Counted from the first letter of the stretch, positions 36,076 to 45,551 are shown. The stretch is 64,000 bases of DNA from Fischerella sp. JS2 (GCF_032393985.1 NZ_CP135918.1:6945724-7009723); one strand, 5' to 3'. Program-made: numbers and translations. Notes: generated from the letters alone by a model not told the origin.

Positions 36076-37002
36076 ATGCATTATTCTCTTGTCAGCCGCA
36101 CTAGAGGAACCATATTAGGGGCTTTAATTGGGGAAAATTTCGCATTAAAAGGCGAACAAGTGCCAAATGCATCTAGCTATTGGCAAAAAATGGTGATCTT
36201 GAGTGCTGAAAGTTTAATCGAGGTGGGTAGATTTGACTTAGGAGATTGGAGTAGGCGTCAGCAACAATCAGGAATTATTTTAGAGAATAATACAGACGCT
36301 GCATTACAAGTAATTTTGGCCACACTACCAGTAGCGTTGTTTTTTCATGAGCATGCTGTCAAACTACGACAAAACTTGCTACATGTAGTTAAAATTTGGC
36401 AAAATAACCCAGTTGTAGAAGATTGGACGCTGGCAGTAGGCTATGCGATCGCTCAATCTCTAACAGAAAAACTTACTCGAGCTACTCTCATTCCACAAAT
36501 AATTAGCTTTTTGGGAGAAACACCCACATCTGTACCACAGACTTTATTGAAATTACACAATTTGTTAGAAAAACAGGCAGGGTTAGAAATAACGCAAGCT
36601 GAGTTGTGTACAGAAGAAAACGTGAATTATGCCTTAGCAATTGCTTTTTATTGCTTTGTTAGTAGTTTAGAAGACTTTCGCCTTTCAGTTTTACGGTCTA
36701 CTAAAGTTACATCACGCTCGATTTATATCAGCACAATTACTGCTGCTTTATCAGGAGCCTATAACGCTACAGCAGATATTCCTGTAAGTTGGCGGTTTTT
36801 ACTTGCCAAAAATAGGGCGGCACAATGGCAACCAAAGGATTTCTCCGAGATGCTAAAATTAGCAGATACACTTGTGGCTACCTGGTCAGGAGTGTATGAT
36901 TCTACTTTGCATCAAGGCGACGTGAGAACAGAATGGGCCGTAACTCTCAACGATGTACCTCTAGAGGCGATCGCAGCTCCCCGCGTGATCCGGCTACGTT
37001 AA
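36076..37002 (+). CDS. ADP-ribosylglycohydrolase-like protein lacking metal-site residues
   Basis: 308 residues. The start 'SRTRGTILGALIGENFALKG' and the later 'ITAALSGAYNATADIPVSWR' match the ends of the ADP-ribosylglycohydrolase helical fold. The two Mg2+-binding motifs expected in active enzymes (GDTD-like near residue 60-75 and DTD near the C-terminus) are not seen; only 'ENNTDAALQVILA' partly resembles the first. It probably does not hydrolyse ADP-ribose and may have a structural or binding role. It lies 110 bases after aroQ on the same strand. Confidence 0.65.
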   Translation: MHYSLVSRTRGTILGALIGENFALKGEQVPNASSYWQKMVILSAESLIEVGRFDLGDWSRRQQQSGIILENNTDAALQVILATLPVALFFHEHAVKLRQNLLHVVKIWQNNPVVEDWTLAVGYAIAQSLTEKLTRATLIPQIISFLGETPTSVPQTLLKLHNLLEKQAGLEITQAELCTEENVNYALAIAFYCFVSSLEDFRLSVLRSTKVTSRSIYISTITAALSGAYNATADIPVSWRFLLAKNRAAQWQPKDFSEMLKLADTLVATWSGVYDSTLHQGDVRTEWAVTLNDVPLEAIAAPRVIRLR

Positions 37003-37302
37003 TCTCACTTCTACTTTACTAATGATACAAAGTATAAAAAATAGAAATTTTCTATTACAATAAATTAAATTTTAGTAAAAAAATATACTAAAGTTTGGGA
37101 TAACATTAAAATTCAATCGGGTTCTGTAGGTAGCAATTGTGGTAAGCAGGCTTCAAGTGTTTTAACTCAAAGTAATAAAGCAAGAAACTGCGGTCATAGA
37201 CGATGAAAACGCAGCCATTTTTTCATCTTTGACTTAAAGGATTTATTCACTGGAAGCAACTTTACCAAAGCCCTACGCCGTTTACATTTATCGAAACCAA
37301 CT
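37003..37302. other. AT-rich leader region of the HD phosphodiesterase gene
   Basis: 300 bases with a short palindrome aatagaaattttctatt (37041-37057) and otherwise no visible element. No gene. Confidence 0.5.
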
Positions 37303-39819
37303 GTGAAAGGCAAACATAAAAAACAAAGAGCGCCAAACCTGAAGGTAACTAGTGGTGGTTTACTTGGAAAACCTTCTCCTGTTGTTTTCGTGATTGCAGT
37401 AGTGTCTCTTACTGGAATAATTGGGCAAAATTTCTACAACCAGCCTCAATTGAAAATAGGAACCACCGCACCAGAGACAATTAGAGCGCCCTATAGTAGC
37501 CTGATCGAGGATACAAAAAAAACAGAAGCACAGCGCAAAAATGTTAGCAAAAAATTTGTGCCTGTGTTAATGGTTGATGAAAACATTAATACACAAATCA
37601 AGAAAAATTTACAAACATTTTTAGCTCAGGGTAGTGAGATTCGAGCTGCTGCCGGTTCTTTTCCTTTTTTTGATACTTTTGTTTTGTCAGTTTCTAGTCA
37701 GCGTTATCTGCGTTCCTGTGCTGACTCGGAATGGGAAGACTTGTTGATAGCTCTAGAACATACTAATCAGCAAAAATCAGGAGTATTAACTCAAAACTTA
37801 AGAAGCATTTTCATTAAAACCAGAGAACAGAATCAAAACGCAAATAAGCAGAGAGTTGGAGATACGGAGAATGTTTCCGTACCATCGCGTTTAGGTATCC
37901 CCCTATCCTCTTCATCGAAGTCAGAGACTTCCTTACTTAGCGTTTCTTCCACTCCAGAAGTAAAACCGAATGATTCGTTCCAAAGTGCAGAATTTGCCCA
38001 AGCAATGGCAGAATTAGAAGCTTATCGCCTCAAGACTTCTACGCAAAACTTGGTTTCACTATTGGGTAAAGTTGCTCAAGCACGCCAAGGTTATACCCAA
38101 GCCACCATCAAGTTGTCACAACTGCTGAGTGAAAACTCCCAAACAGCTTATGAAACAACTTCTTTCCTGAACTTCTCTGATGAAGACTGGGCAAAAACTC
38201 AAATGGGGGTGCAGCTGAGTGCTGAGCGGATTTTAGCTCAAGGTATTCCTCAAGGACTACCCCCCAGTGTTTTACAAAATGCAGTCAATTTGCATGTTCA
38301 TAAATTAGTGCCACAACAAGCAGAATCTTTTGCGAAGAAACTGCTGTTAGAGGTTTTGCAACCGAATCTTAAGCAAGATGAAGAACAAACCAAATTACAA
38401 GCAGCAATGGCAGCGGCAGAAGTTAAGCCTGTAATCGTGGCTGTGGAACAAGGTGAGATAGTTGTCCGCAAGGGCGATCGCATTACAGCCTGGCATTTAG
38501 ATGCATTGGAACACTACCACCTGCTACGCCGAGAAATTAACTGGTTGGGATTAATGTATTTGGCTGGGACTGTCAGCTTTTCTGTAGGAATTTTTACTTT
38601 TGTTGAACGGAGTATTAAGTATCGATGGCGACAAAGCGATCGCCTATTAGTATTATTGCTGACTTTGAGTACGCCTGTGGTAGTGACAATGGGTACGCCT
38701 TATACTACTTGGAGTGGTGTAGGTTTATTGCTGGGTAGCTTTTACGGAGCGACTGCGGGTGTGACAGTGGTAGGGCTGCTGGTAGCATTATTAGGCATGA
38801 GCCTAGAAATCAGTAAAATTTCCCTATTGGCAGGTGCAGCTGGGGGAATATTGGGCAGTTGTATAGCCCATAGGTTGCGATCGCGTGAGGAATTAGCACT
38901 ATTAAGTGTAGCGATCGCTTTAACTGAAGGTGGTGTTTACCTACTCATTCAAATCTTTTTGGGTGCAGCATTTGGCCCTTATTTTTACGTTGTCCTCAAA
39001 GAAGCAGGGATTTTTGCTTTATCTGGTTTAGCTTGGAGTATTGTAGCCTTGGGGTTAAGCCCTTATTTAGAAAAATTATTTGATTTAGTTACTCCGATTC
39101 GCTTGGCAGAACTGGCAAACCCTAACCGTTCTTTATTAAAAAAACTGGCAACAGTTGCCCCTGGGACTTTTCAGCATACGCTATTTGTCGCCACTCTAGC
39201 TGAGGCTGCTGCCAAAGAATTAGGATGCAACATTGAATTAGTTAGAGCTGGCACATTGTATCACGATATTGGTAAAATGCACGACCCCCAAGCCTTTATT
39301 GAAAATCAAATGGGGGGGCCAAACAAGCATGATACAGAAATTAAAGACCCTTGGCATAGTGCTGACATCATTAAAAAGCATGTCAGCGAAGGTTTGGCGA
39401 TGGCAAAAAAACACAGTTTGCCTTCTTCTATTCAAGCTTTTATTCCAGAGCATCAAGGCACTATGCAAATTGCTTACTTCTATCACCAAGCTCAACAGAT
39501 GGCTAAAGAAGATTCCAGTTTAACAGTAGATGAAGCAGACTTTCGCTACGATGGGCCAATTCCTCAATCACGGGAAACAGGAATTGTGATGCTAGCAGAT
39601 TCCTGCGAAGCAGCATTGCGATCGCTCAAAGATGCTAGTTGTGAACAAGCTTTGGTGATGGTTAACAATATTCTCCGTGCCAGATGGCAAGACAACCAAT
39701 TAGTAGACTCAGGACTAACACGGGAAGAAATGAGCAAAATAGCCGAAATTTTTGTAGAAGTTTGGCAACAATTTCATCACAAACGTATTGCATATCCCAA
39801 GTTAAAGACCGGGAATTAA
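37303..39819 (+). CDS. PgpH-type 7TM-HD phosphodiesterase (probable c-di-AMP hydrolase)
   Basis: 838 residues from GTG 37303. Order: cytoplasmic basic N-terminus, one membrane helix (about 25-45), a large extracytoplasmic 7TMR-HDED domain (residues 50-400, with 'IRAPYSSLIEDTKKTEAQR' and 'VRKGDRITAWHLDAL'), seven helices (about 410-590), and a cytoplasmic HD domain. The latter has 'FQHTLFVATLAEAAAKELGC', 'LYHDIGKMHDPQAFIENQ', 'IIKKHVSEG' and 'IPEHQGT', all metal-binding His/Asp present. PgpH-family proteins cleave c-di-AMP in potassium and osmotic signalling. A Ser-rich insertion (about 185-225) is variable sequence. Confidence 0.92.
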   Translation: MKGKHKKQRAPNLKVTSGGLLGKPSPVVFVIAVVSLTGIIGQNFYNQPQLKIGTTAPETIRAPYSSLIEDTKKTEAQRKNVSKKFVPVLMVDENINTQIKKNLQTFLAQGSEIRAAAGSFPFFDTFVLSVSSQRYLRSCADSEWEDLLIALEHTNQQKSGVLTQNLRSIFIKTREQNQNANKQRVGDTENVSVPSRLGIPLSSSSKSETSLLSVSSTPEVKPNDSFQSAEFAQAMAELEAYRLKTSTQNLVSLLGKVAQARQGYTQATIKLSQLLSENSQTAYETTSFLNFSDEDWAKTQMGVQLSAERILAQGIPQGLPPSVLQNAVNLHVHKLVPQQAESFAKKLLLEVLQPNLKQDEEQTKLQAAMAAAEVKPVIVAVEQGEIVVRKGDRITAWHLDALEHYHLLRREINWLGLMYLAGTVSFSVGIFTFVERSIKYRWRQSDRLLVLLLTLSTPVVVTMGTPYTTWSGVGLLLGSFYGATAGVTVVGLLVALLGMSLEISKISLLAGAAGGILGSCIAHRLRSREELALLSVAIALTEGGVYLLIQIFLGAAFGPYFYVVLKEAGIFALSGLAWSIVALGLSPYLEKLFDLVTPIRLAELANPNRSLLKKLATVAPGTFQHTLFVATLAEAAAKELGCNIELVRAGTLYHDIGKMHDPQAFIENQMGGPNKHDTEIKDPWHSADIIKKHVSEGLAMAKKHSLPSSIQAFIPEHQGTMQIAYFYHQAQQMAKEDSSLTVDEADFRYDGPIPQSRETGIVMLADSCEAALRSLKDASCEQALVMVNNILRARWQDNQLVDSGLTREEMSKIAEIFVEVWQQFHHKRIAYPKLKTGN

Positions 39820-40026
39820 GTTATATCATGTTCACTTGAATACTTATATTGTCGCGTGGGCTGGTAATAGGTAATTGGTAATGGATTATTAAGATAATGA
39901 TGATTTTCCCATACCCAATGCCCGATGCCCAATGACCAACAGCGAAGCATAATATTGTAAGCAAGAAGCCGAACTTGATATTAGGCAACAGACTTGAAAT
40001 TAACTGATCACTGATCACTGATAACT
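39820..40026. repeat. Repeat-filled spacer between convergent genes
   Basis: ggtaataggtaattggtaat (39863-39882), atgcccgatgcccaatgacc and actgatcactgatcactgat (40006-40025) are short tandem units filling the space between the HD gene and bluB. Confidence 0.7.
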
Positions 40027-40635
40027 TTATCTGTAAATCACCACAGGCTCTGAACAACGTTGTTTCCAACCAACTTGTTCCAGCATTGGTTGTCCATCAT
40101 AGTCTGTAGCAGGTTTTCCTATACAAAGATAACCTAACGGTTCCCAATCATCAGGAACACTAAGTACTTGTTTAAGTTGGTCATAATCGAGAATCGAAAC
40201 CCAACCTGCACTGTATCCTTGTTCCGTTAGGGACAGCCAAAGATTTTGGATTGCGCACACACAGCTCCATTTCAATGTTTCATCAGTCCAAACAGTGCCT
40301 ATTGTGTAGTTTTCTTTAGGGTACTCGCAAAATACTGCTAAACCAATGGGAGCATCTTCAATTGCTTCTAACTTAAGACTTTTATGAAGCTTGAGCTTGT
40401 CTTGATCATTTGCCAGATCGGCTTCTGCTTTTGCCCTGATTTTCAGGAAAGATTGCTTGAGTATTGCCTTAGTCTGTTGATTACGGACTACCACAAATCG
40501 CCAAGGCTCACTCAAACCAACTGAGGGAGCGCAGTGAGCGGCAGTTAAGGCTTTTTTCAATACAGTATCAGGGACATCGTCTTTCAAGAAATGTCGTGTA
40601 TCACGCCTCAGCCTCAAACACTGTTCCAACTCCAT
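40027..40635 (-). CDS. bluB: 5,6-dimethylbenzimidazole synthase (BluB)
   Basis: About 202 residues from ATG 40635 (MELEQCLRLRRDTRHFLKDD); a GTG at 40659 would add eight. Nitroreductase-fold flavoenzyme with BluB-specific blocks: 'LRRDTRHFLKD', 'AAHCAPSVGLSEPWRFVVVR', 'SLKLEAIEDAPIGLAVFC', 'CVCAIQNLWLSLTEQGYSAG' and 'WVSILDYDQLKQVLSVPDDW'. The Ser of GWVSI and the Asp of the RRD motif, important in characterised BluB, are kept. BluB cuts reduced FMN with O2 to make the lower ligand of true vitamin B12. A general nitroreductase is the alternative but fits less well. No other cobalamin genes adjoin. Confidence 0.82.
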   Translation of the reverse strand: MELEQCLRLRRDTRHFLKDDVPDTVLKKALTAAHCAPSVGLSEPWRFVVVRNQQTKAILKQSFLKIRAKAEADLANDQDKLKLHKSLKLEAIEDAPIGLAVFCEYPKENYTIGTVWTDETLKWSCVCAIQNLWLSLTEQGYSAGWVSILDYDQLKQVLSVPDDWEPLGYLCIGKPATDYDGQPMLEQVGWKQRCSEPVVIYR

Positions 40636-41199
40636 AAAGCTGTACTTTCCCTTAAACACTCATCAACAATAGCTTAGCCGAGTCAGTTGTCTAGTTGCAC
40701 TTTTACAAATCTAACAACCTGAGCATATTACTAAGCATATAGCCAAATAATCATCCGGTAAATCTTGTAATCATGCTCAAGATATGCAACGAATCTCAAA
40801 CGGGAGTATCCCAATTTTTTCAATATGCTGCTAAGGGTTTTAACCCTGAGCTTCATAGCCAAAGTTGTCTGAAGACGAGTCAAATAAATCAAACAGTTTG
40901 CTTAAGCAGATTTAAGCTATGAGACTGCGATTTACATCGCAGGTGAGTTTTTTGAACATTTGGGATCTCCCTCTCAAATAGCGTTTATTGTTATGTTTAG
41001 AAATCTATTAATCACTACTAAATAACATAAAGTGCCAACCCATATAAACAGGGGCTGACACTTTATTAGTTTGTTACTTCTTTGGTTATATTTAGGGTCT
41101 TTATTTTGCTGACCCCAATGTTATCTATACTTAAAATGATCCCCTATTTTTGTAGTAAACAAAGATTTTTTAATTTTTTCTTTAGATTTACTTTCCTGA
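40636..41199. other. Spacer with one long imperfect hairpin
   Basis: A 13-position stem with two mismatches, aaagtgccaaccc / gggctgacacttt (41029-41064), lies 135 bases downstream of the minus-strand YqeG gene and may terminate it. The rest is AT-rich; no gene or RNA family recognised. Confidence 0.5.
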
Positions 41200-41745
41200 C
41201 TATTTGTGAAGCTTTGTAAAACGGCGTTTGGCCGGGTTGATGGAGGCTCCCATAACTTCAGATACCCAGACTTCAAAGTTACGGACTGGGTGGGAACGCA
41301 AAGCAACATCAGGATGAACTATTGGTTCAACCAAAATCGTAAACATTCCCAACCGATTACCAGCTAACACATCGGTAAATAAGCGATCGCCCACCATTGC
41401 CACTTGTTCTGCGGGCAAATTCATGGCATTGAGTGCTGCTCTGATCTTACGTCGCGAGGGTTTAGCAGCGCCTAAGTAGTAAGGTAAATCCAAAGACTGA
41501 GCAATATTTCCTATGCGGACTTCACTTAAATTATTGCTTACAAGATACAGAGTTGCTACCTGACGGATTTCCTGAACCCACTTTTGTAGTTCTGCTGAAG
41601 CCGATACTACTCTAATAGGTACTAATGTTTCATCGACATCCAACACCAGCCCCTTCAGCCCATATTGTTGGATCATACCAGGTGTAAGATTCAACACTGA
41701 ACCTTCCAAAATTAAATCAGGCTGTAGGAGGTTGTTCCAGCGCAT
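41200..41745 (-). CDS. YqeG family HAD IIIA-type phosphatase
   Basis: 181 residues from ATG 41745 (MRWNNLLQPDLILEGSVLNL); TTG 41757 is a weaker start. HAD motif I is 'LVLDVDETLVP', motif II 'LYLVSNN', motif III Lys in 'GAAKPSRRKI' and motif IV 'VAMVGDRLFTDVLAGNRLGM'. The compact cap-less form is that of YqeG/phosphatidylglycerophosphatase-like (PGP1, Gep4) proteins, so dephosphorylation of PGP to phosphatidylglycerol is possible. That substrate is inference from the family; PG is essential for photosystems. Confidence 0.9.
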   Translation of the reverse strand: MRWNNLLQPDLILEGSVLNLTPGMIQQYGLKGLVLDVDETLVPIRVVSASAELQKWVQEIRQVATLYLVSNNLSEVRIGNIAQSLDLPYYLGAAKPSRRKIRAALNAMNLPAEQVAMVGDRLFTDVLAGNRLGMFTILVEPIVHPDVALRSHPVRNFEVWVSEVMGASINPAKRRFTKLHK

Positions 41746-41760
41746 AGTTTTAGTCAAAAG

Positions 41761-41802
41761 TCAATGGTCAATGGTCAATGGTCAATGGTCAATAGTCAAT
41801 GG
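41761..41802. repeat. 7-nt tandem repeat, 6 x TCAATGG
   Basis: Five tcaatgg units and one tcaatag, in the leader 16 bases before the YqeG start. Diverged units (gactatggactcttgactatgg) continue to about 41870. Confidence 0.85.
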
Positions 41803-42010
41803 TCGATTGTCAATTTGAGATTCTCTATACTCTTGACTATGGACTCTTGACTATGGACACTGGACTATAGACATATTTCTCAGAAATCTATGCAATAGCT
41901 AAAACATTTGGCAAAAAGACTGCCAAATGCTTATGCCCATAGTTAATAATAATTAAAACTTCCTCATGTAGAGATTAAATATTGCCGTTTTTTGTTTGGA
42001 ATTTTTAATT

Positions 42011-42580
42011 TTATTCAACTCCATTAAACAAATGCTCTTCTAAAAGCGGTTGCACTTGACGGAATTCTTCTGGCGAAAGTAATTCAGGTTTACCAGTTTT
42101 AGAGATTCGTGCAAAAAACAGTAGTGGATCAAGAGGGGTATAAATTGCATACTCCTGCTCTTCATAGTAAAAGCTAGCTAGCAATTGTAATTGCTCTGGT
42201 TCCAAATCTGACTGTTCGTCTTCGATTTCTAAAGTGAACAATTCTGATTCTTCAACTGGTGGTAATTCACCTGCAACAGTTAAAGCATAAGCTGTATTCT
42301 TGAGGACTAGATTTTGTTCCGATAGTACAGCTTGGGCAGTGCTAAAAATTTGCTCGATAGTGGCATCATCTTCTACGAGAACAGCCTCTTCTTCTTCCTC
42401 ACCTTGCCAAGCAAAGATTTCTACAGGTGAGTCAACAGGAAGAAGCAAAAAGTATCCTTGCCCATCTACTTCCAGTGAATGTTCAATGTAACATTCGAGC
42501 GATCGCCCTTTGTCATCGCTCAGAGTGATGGTGCCAGCTGATCCGCGATCATGTTCGTCCGAAAAATAAGAAAAAGACAT
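42011..42580 (-). CDS. DUF3727 domain protein
   Basis: 189 residues. The N-terminal half resembles DUF1292-like folds ('GTITLSDDKGRSLECYIEHS', 'GYFLLLPVDSPVEIFAWQ'); a Glu-rich segment (about 60-70) follows. The C-terminal half is DUF3727: 'LLASFYYEEQEYAIYTPLDPLLFFAR' and 'LLSPEEFRQVQPLLEEHLF'. Highly conserved in cyanobacteria and plastids, acidic and soluble; function unknown. The next genes on the strand (ruvX, GNAT) may form a loose operon upstream of it. Confidence 0.9.
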   Translation of the reverse strand: MSFSYFSDEHDRGSAGTITLSDDKGRSLECYIEHSLEVDGQGYFLLLPVDSPVEIFAWQGEEEEEAVLVEDDATIEQIFSTAQAVLSEQNLVLKNTAYALTVAGELPPVEESELFTLEIEDEQSDLEPEQLQLLASFYYEEQEYAIYTPLDPLLFFARISKTGKPELLSPEEFRQVQPLLEEHLFNGVE

Positions 42581-42802
42581 AGCCGAGATATAAACTGTAT
42601 GACTACCAGCTACTTGATAGAGGGGGAAAGGGGGTGAGGGATAAGGAATTAGGAATTAGGGATTGGGGATTGAAAAAATGATCGATATCCTAATTACCCT
42701 TTCTCCGTTCCCTGTTTCCCGTTCCCTGTTTTTCTTTAACCTTCAATTCTTTCCTACCTTTGCTGGCTAACAGATTTCAGAATATCATGCGACAAGGTGT
42801 GC

Positions 42803-43369
42803 TTACTCAGCAGATAATTCTGTAGCTTGTAAGCCAGTTCGCCGTGTATCTAACCATTGCTGCAAAATTAAAGCTGCTGCCTTACGGTCAATTAAAGCTT
42901 TATGGCGTGATGGAGAGCGATTTTCAGCAATGAGCAACTGCTCTGCTTGAAAAGAAGTTAATCGCTCATCTACATACTCCACAGGCAGCTTCAGAACTTT
43001 GCCTAGTCGTGTGGCAAACTTTTGTACTTGTTTAGCTTGAAACCCTAAAGAACCGTCCATTGAATAGGGTAAACCGACGACTAAAACTTGTACTTCTCTT
43101 TCATTGACCAGTTTTTGTATTTGTTCCACATCTTGCCCAAAAGATGTACGTTCTACAGTAGTAATGCCAGTGGCTATTAACCCCAGGCGATCACACCCCG
43201 CCACACCAATACGTTTACGACCGACATCTAATCCTAAAGCAGAAACATATTTAGAAGTAAGGTAAGACACACAAGAGGGGGAAGACAGGGGAGAAACATT
43301 ACTTCCTTGTCCTCCTTGTCCCCCTTGTCCTTGTTTAATATCCACACAACTACTCCTGCTGTTGTCCAT
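42803..43369 (-). CDS. ruvX: Holliday junction resolvase-like RuvX/YqgF
   Basis: RNase H-fold protein: 'SALGLDVGRKRIGVAGCD' (catalytic Asp), 'VLVVGLPYSMDGSLG', 'VEYVDERLTSFQAEQLL' (Glu) and 'LIDRKAAALILQQWLD' (Asp). Implicated in 16S rRNA end maturation or recombination. The frame from ATG 43369 carries an odd 40-residue N-terminus (QGQGGQGGQGS) encoded by ggacaagg DNA repeats. A GTG at 43270 would remove it. With ATG 43369 the gene overlaps the GNAT stop by 20 bases, allowing coupled translation. Confidence 0.88.
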   Translation of the reverse strand: MDNSRSSCVDIKQGQGGQGGQGSNVSPLSSPSCVSYLTSKYVSALGLDVGRKRIGVAGCDRLGLIATGITTVERTSFGQDVEQIQKLVNEREVQVLVVGLPYSMDGSLGFQAKQVQKFATRLGKVLKLPVEYVDERLTSFQAEQLLIAENRSPSRHKALIDRKAAALILQQWLDTRRTGLQATELSAE

Positions 43370-44612
43370 CAGCTGAGTCTGGCTGACAAAATGGTTCTAA
43401 GTGAGAATTTTTGCAAGAAAAGGAAATAGTTTCTTTTGATGGATTAGATTGTGTTTGCCTGTCTGGAGAAGTTTGCTGATGTGGGGGCAACCATGACATT
43501 CCCCCTGGTATGGGTTTACGTGCTGGTTGTAGACCTTGTAATACTTCAGGTAACTGAATTCCTTCCAAAGAGACAAATTTAGATTCTCGTACTTTATGCC
43601 ACACCGAGCGAGACATAATTAGAGTATGTTCTATACGACCTGCTCCAATTTGTTCTAAATACTCTTCCCCTTCTGGTTGATAGTCTGCCGAAGCTAGTTG
43701 CAATGGTTGCTGGGGGAAATCCTGGGCAATACGAGCAAGTTGAGTCAACAACTCTGGATACAGCCAAGTATATGCTGGGTGGACTGTTAGCGTTGCCCAA
43801 TGTGGTTCTTCACCTTTGCGGTCTAGCATAATCTGAAAATAACCGATCGCTGCTTTACGTTGGGGTTCAAATACGTAACCGCTTACTACTTCTGTTTTAG
43901 TCACCCACTGTTTGACAGCATCAACTAAGGCACTAAATAAGTTAGTTTTAAAGTCATCGGTTTGGCGGTCAAATACCTGCCGCACCAAAGGCGGCATTGA
44001 TGCTGTATCTAGTTGATATAACAGCTGAGCATCAGCGTTACTTATAGGCAGCAAATTAGGCAAGTCTGGGTTAACTTGCGCCAATTCAGCTAGCAGTTCT
44101 GGTTTAATTTCCCAATAGGTCATTTCAGCCAGACGCTGAAAACCGTTTTGCCGATACAGTGCCAATGCTTCTGTATCGTTAATGTTTACTTCTAATATCC
44201 AAGTCCGAGCCTCTAAAATTGACTCAAAGCAGTAGCGCAAAAGCTGCGATCCAATTCCTTGTTTATCAGCAGCACGCTCTAGGATTACACGGTCTACGCG
44301 CCAAGTGCTACGGGTACGATTAAATGGCGAGACTTGGATCATTCCTAAAAGCGATCGCCCCTGTTCTGCTACATAACCACAGAAAATATATTGTAACGGG
44401 TTAGGAAACCAACTTAAAAATTTCAACAATCCATACCAACGGCGCAGCCATTGCATTTGCCGCATAGCAAAATCGGCTCCTTTTCTGGTTTTAGCTGCGA
44501 ATGAATCTAGAGCTAGACGTCCAATACTATCCAAATCTCGATATTGGATTGGTCGGATCACAACGCTAAGATTTTTCTGAAGTAATGAATTCATTTTCAT
44601 TCGAGCCGCCAT
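43350..44612 (-). CDS. GNAT family N-acetyltransferase with C-terminal extension
   Basis: 420 residues; AAGGCGC before ATG 44612, with in-frame ATGs at 44600 and 44594 possible. The first GNAT domain (about residues 12-165) shows 'VVIRPIQYRDLDSIGRLALD', 'LLGMIQVSPFNRTRSTWRVD', acetyl-CoA loop 'DKQGIGSQLLRYCFESI' and 'NINDTEALALYRQNGFQRL'. Residues 185-335 look like a second, degenerate GNAT-like half ('SGYVFEPQRKAAIGYFQIML'). The last 80 residues are Pro/Gln/Ser-rich and disordered. Substrate unknown. Conserved next to ruvX in cyanobacteria, I believe. Confidence 0.85.
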   Translation of the reverse strand: MAARMKMNSLLQKNLSVVIRPIQYRDLDSIGRLALDSFAAKTRKGADFAMRQMQWLRRWYGLLKFLSWFPNPLQYIFCGYVAEQGRSLLGMIQVSPFNRTRSTWRVDRVILERAADKQGIGSQLLRYCFESILEARTWILEVNINDTEALALYRQNGFQRLAEMTYWEIKPELLAELAQVNPDLPNLLPISNADAQLLYQLDTASMPPLVRQVFDRQTDDFKTNLFSALVDAVKQWVTKTEVVSGYVFEPQRKAAIGYFQIMLDRKGEEPHWATLTVHPAYTWLYPELLTQLARIAQDFPQQPLQLASADYQPEGEEYLEQIGAGRIEHTLIMSRSVWHKVRESKFVSLEGIQLPEVLQGLQPARKPIPGGMSWLPPHQQTSPDRQTQSNPSKETISFSCKNSHLEPFCQPDSADGQQQE

Positions 44613-44810
44613 TGCGCCTTAAATAACAGAAACAGAGGTACTGCTGCATTAATATTAACGGCTTTCCACCCCTTATCTATTGCTCCAAAAGAGTGATTTT
44701 CACAACTCAATATTAAAAAGCAGACTAGTTGATGACTACATTAGCCTGAGCTCAACAAGTTCTGCTTTAATTTTATTTAAATTTTATTGAAGATTTGTAT
44801 ATATTGTGAG

Positions 44811-45026
44811 CTAGATAGCTCGGCGAGAACGAGAAATTAGTTTTTCAAAATTTGCTTGGGTTTGATGGAGTAATTGCTCTCGACTATCTTCCTGGGTCTG
44901 CTTCAGGGATGGAACCAGATTACGAGCTTGCAGAGCCATGTGCATTTGGAGGTGGGCAACATATTCACTAAAGTCTTCTTCAACAACTACATTTGTACCC
45001 TTGAGGAACTGTGATTCCATTGCCAC
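44811..45026 (-). CDS. Small cyanobacterial protein, 71 residues
   Basis: AAGGAG lies 6 bases before GTG 45026 and 12 before ATG 45020, favouring GTG. Soluble helical protein, 'EDFSEYVAHLQMHMALQARN' and 'LLHQTQANFEKLISRSRRAI', with no known domain. The basic end could contact nucleic acid. Good ribosome binding site and composition support coding. Confidence 0.65.
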   Translation of the reverse strand: MAMESQFLKGTNVVVEEDFSEYVAHLQMHMALQARNLVPSLKQTQEDSREQLLHQTQANFEKLISRSRRAI

Positions 45027-45551
45027 TGTATTCTCCTTTGTTTGTTAATCCCTAGTTATTGATTCACATTATCAAAACTTATCATGTCGTTTTACCTAGC
45101 TTCTTAGGTTTGCAATGAAGTTTAACGGTTTTTACAAAGATTATGGAGAAATGTAAATTTTAGTAAATGAGTTAGTGGTTGGTTGTTGGTTGTTGATTGT
45201 TGATTGGTAGTGGCTGTTCACTACTCCTTACACTCCTCACACCCCCCATCTCCCCATTGCCCCTAATCCCCACTCCCCCTCCAACACTTGTTGATTAAAA
45301 AGTATGAAAACTTACTTTTTTAAACGTAAGTTTGACACCAAATACATTTTTACAATATTATTTAAAACTTAATTGATTTAAGTATAAAAATTAATTTTGG
45401 AATCAAAAATTTATTTACTTAAAATAAAATGCTAAAGCCTACAATTAAACCCTTGTTGTACAACAACAGTAGCAACAATCAGGTGATAAACAAGTAACAA
45501 TTTAGGGAGTTGGAGTTGCGGCTCTATAACTTCTAGCTACCGATTTAGCTG
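45027..45551. other. Spacer: repeats, then AT-rich leader
   Basis: 45170-45290 is repeat DNA: gtggttggttgttggttgtt and ccttacactcctcacacccc. A palindromic aaacttac/gtaagttt hairpin (45308-45333) is followed by about 200 AT-rich bases. No gene. Confidence 0.6.

Noticed and set aside
41761-41870. TCAATGG repeats considered as a CRISPR-like array
   Set aside because: Units are 7 nt with no spacers; this is the ordinary short tandem repeat class.
45228-45250. An ACTCCTCACAC motif recalling the Yfr1 small RNA
   Set aside because: The motif is part of the C-rich tandem repeats that recur at 14330-14395 and in reverse at 6105-6140; no flanking stem-loops of Yfr1 are present.
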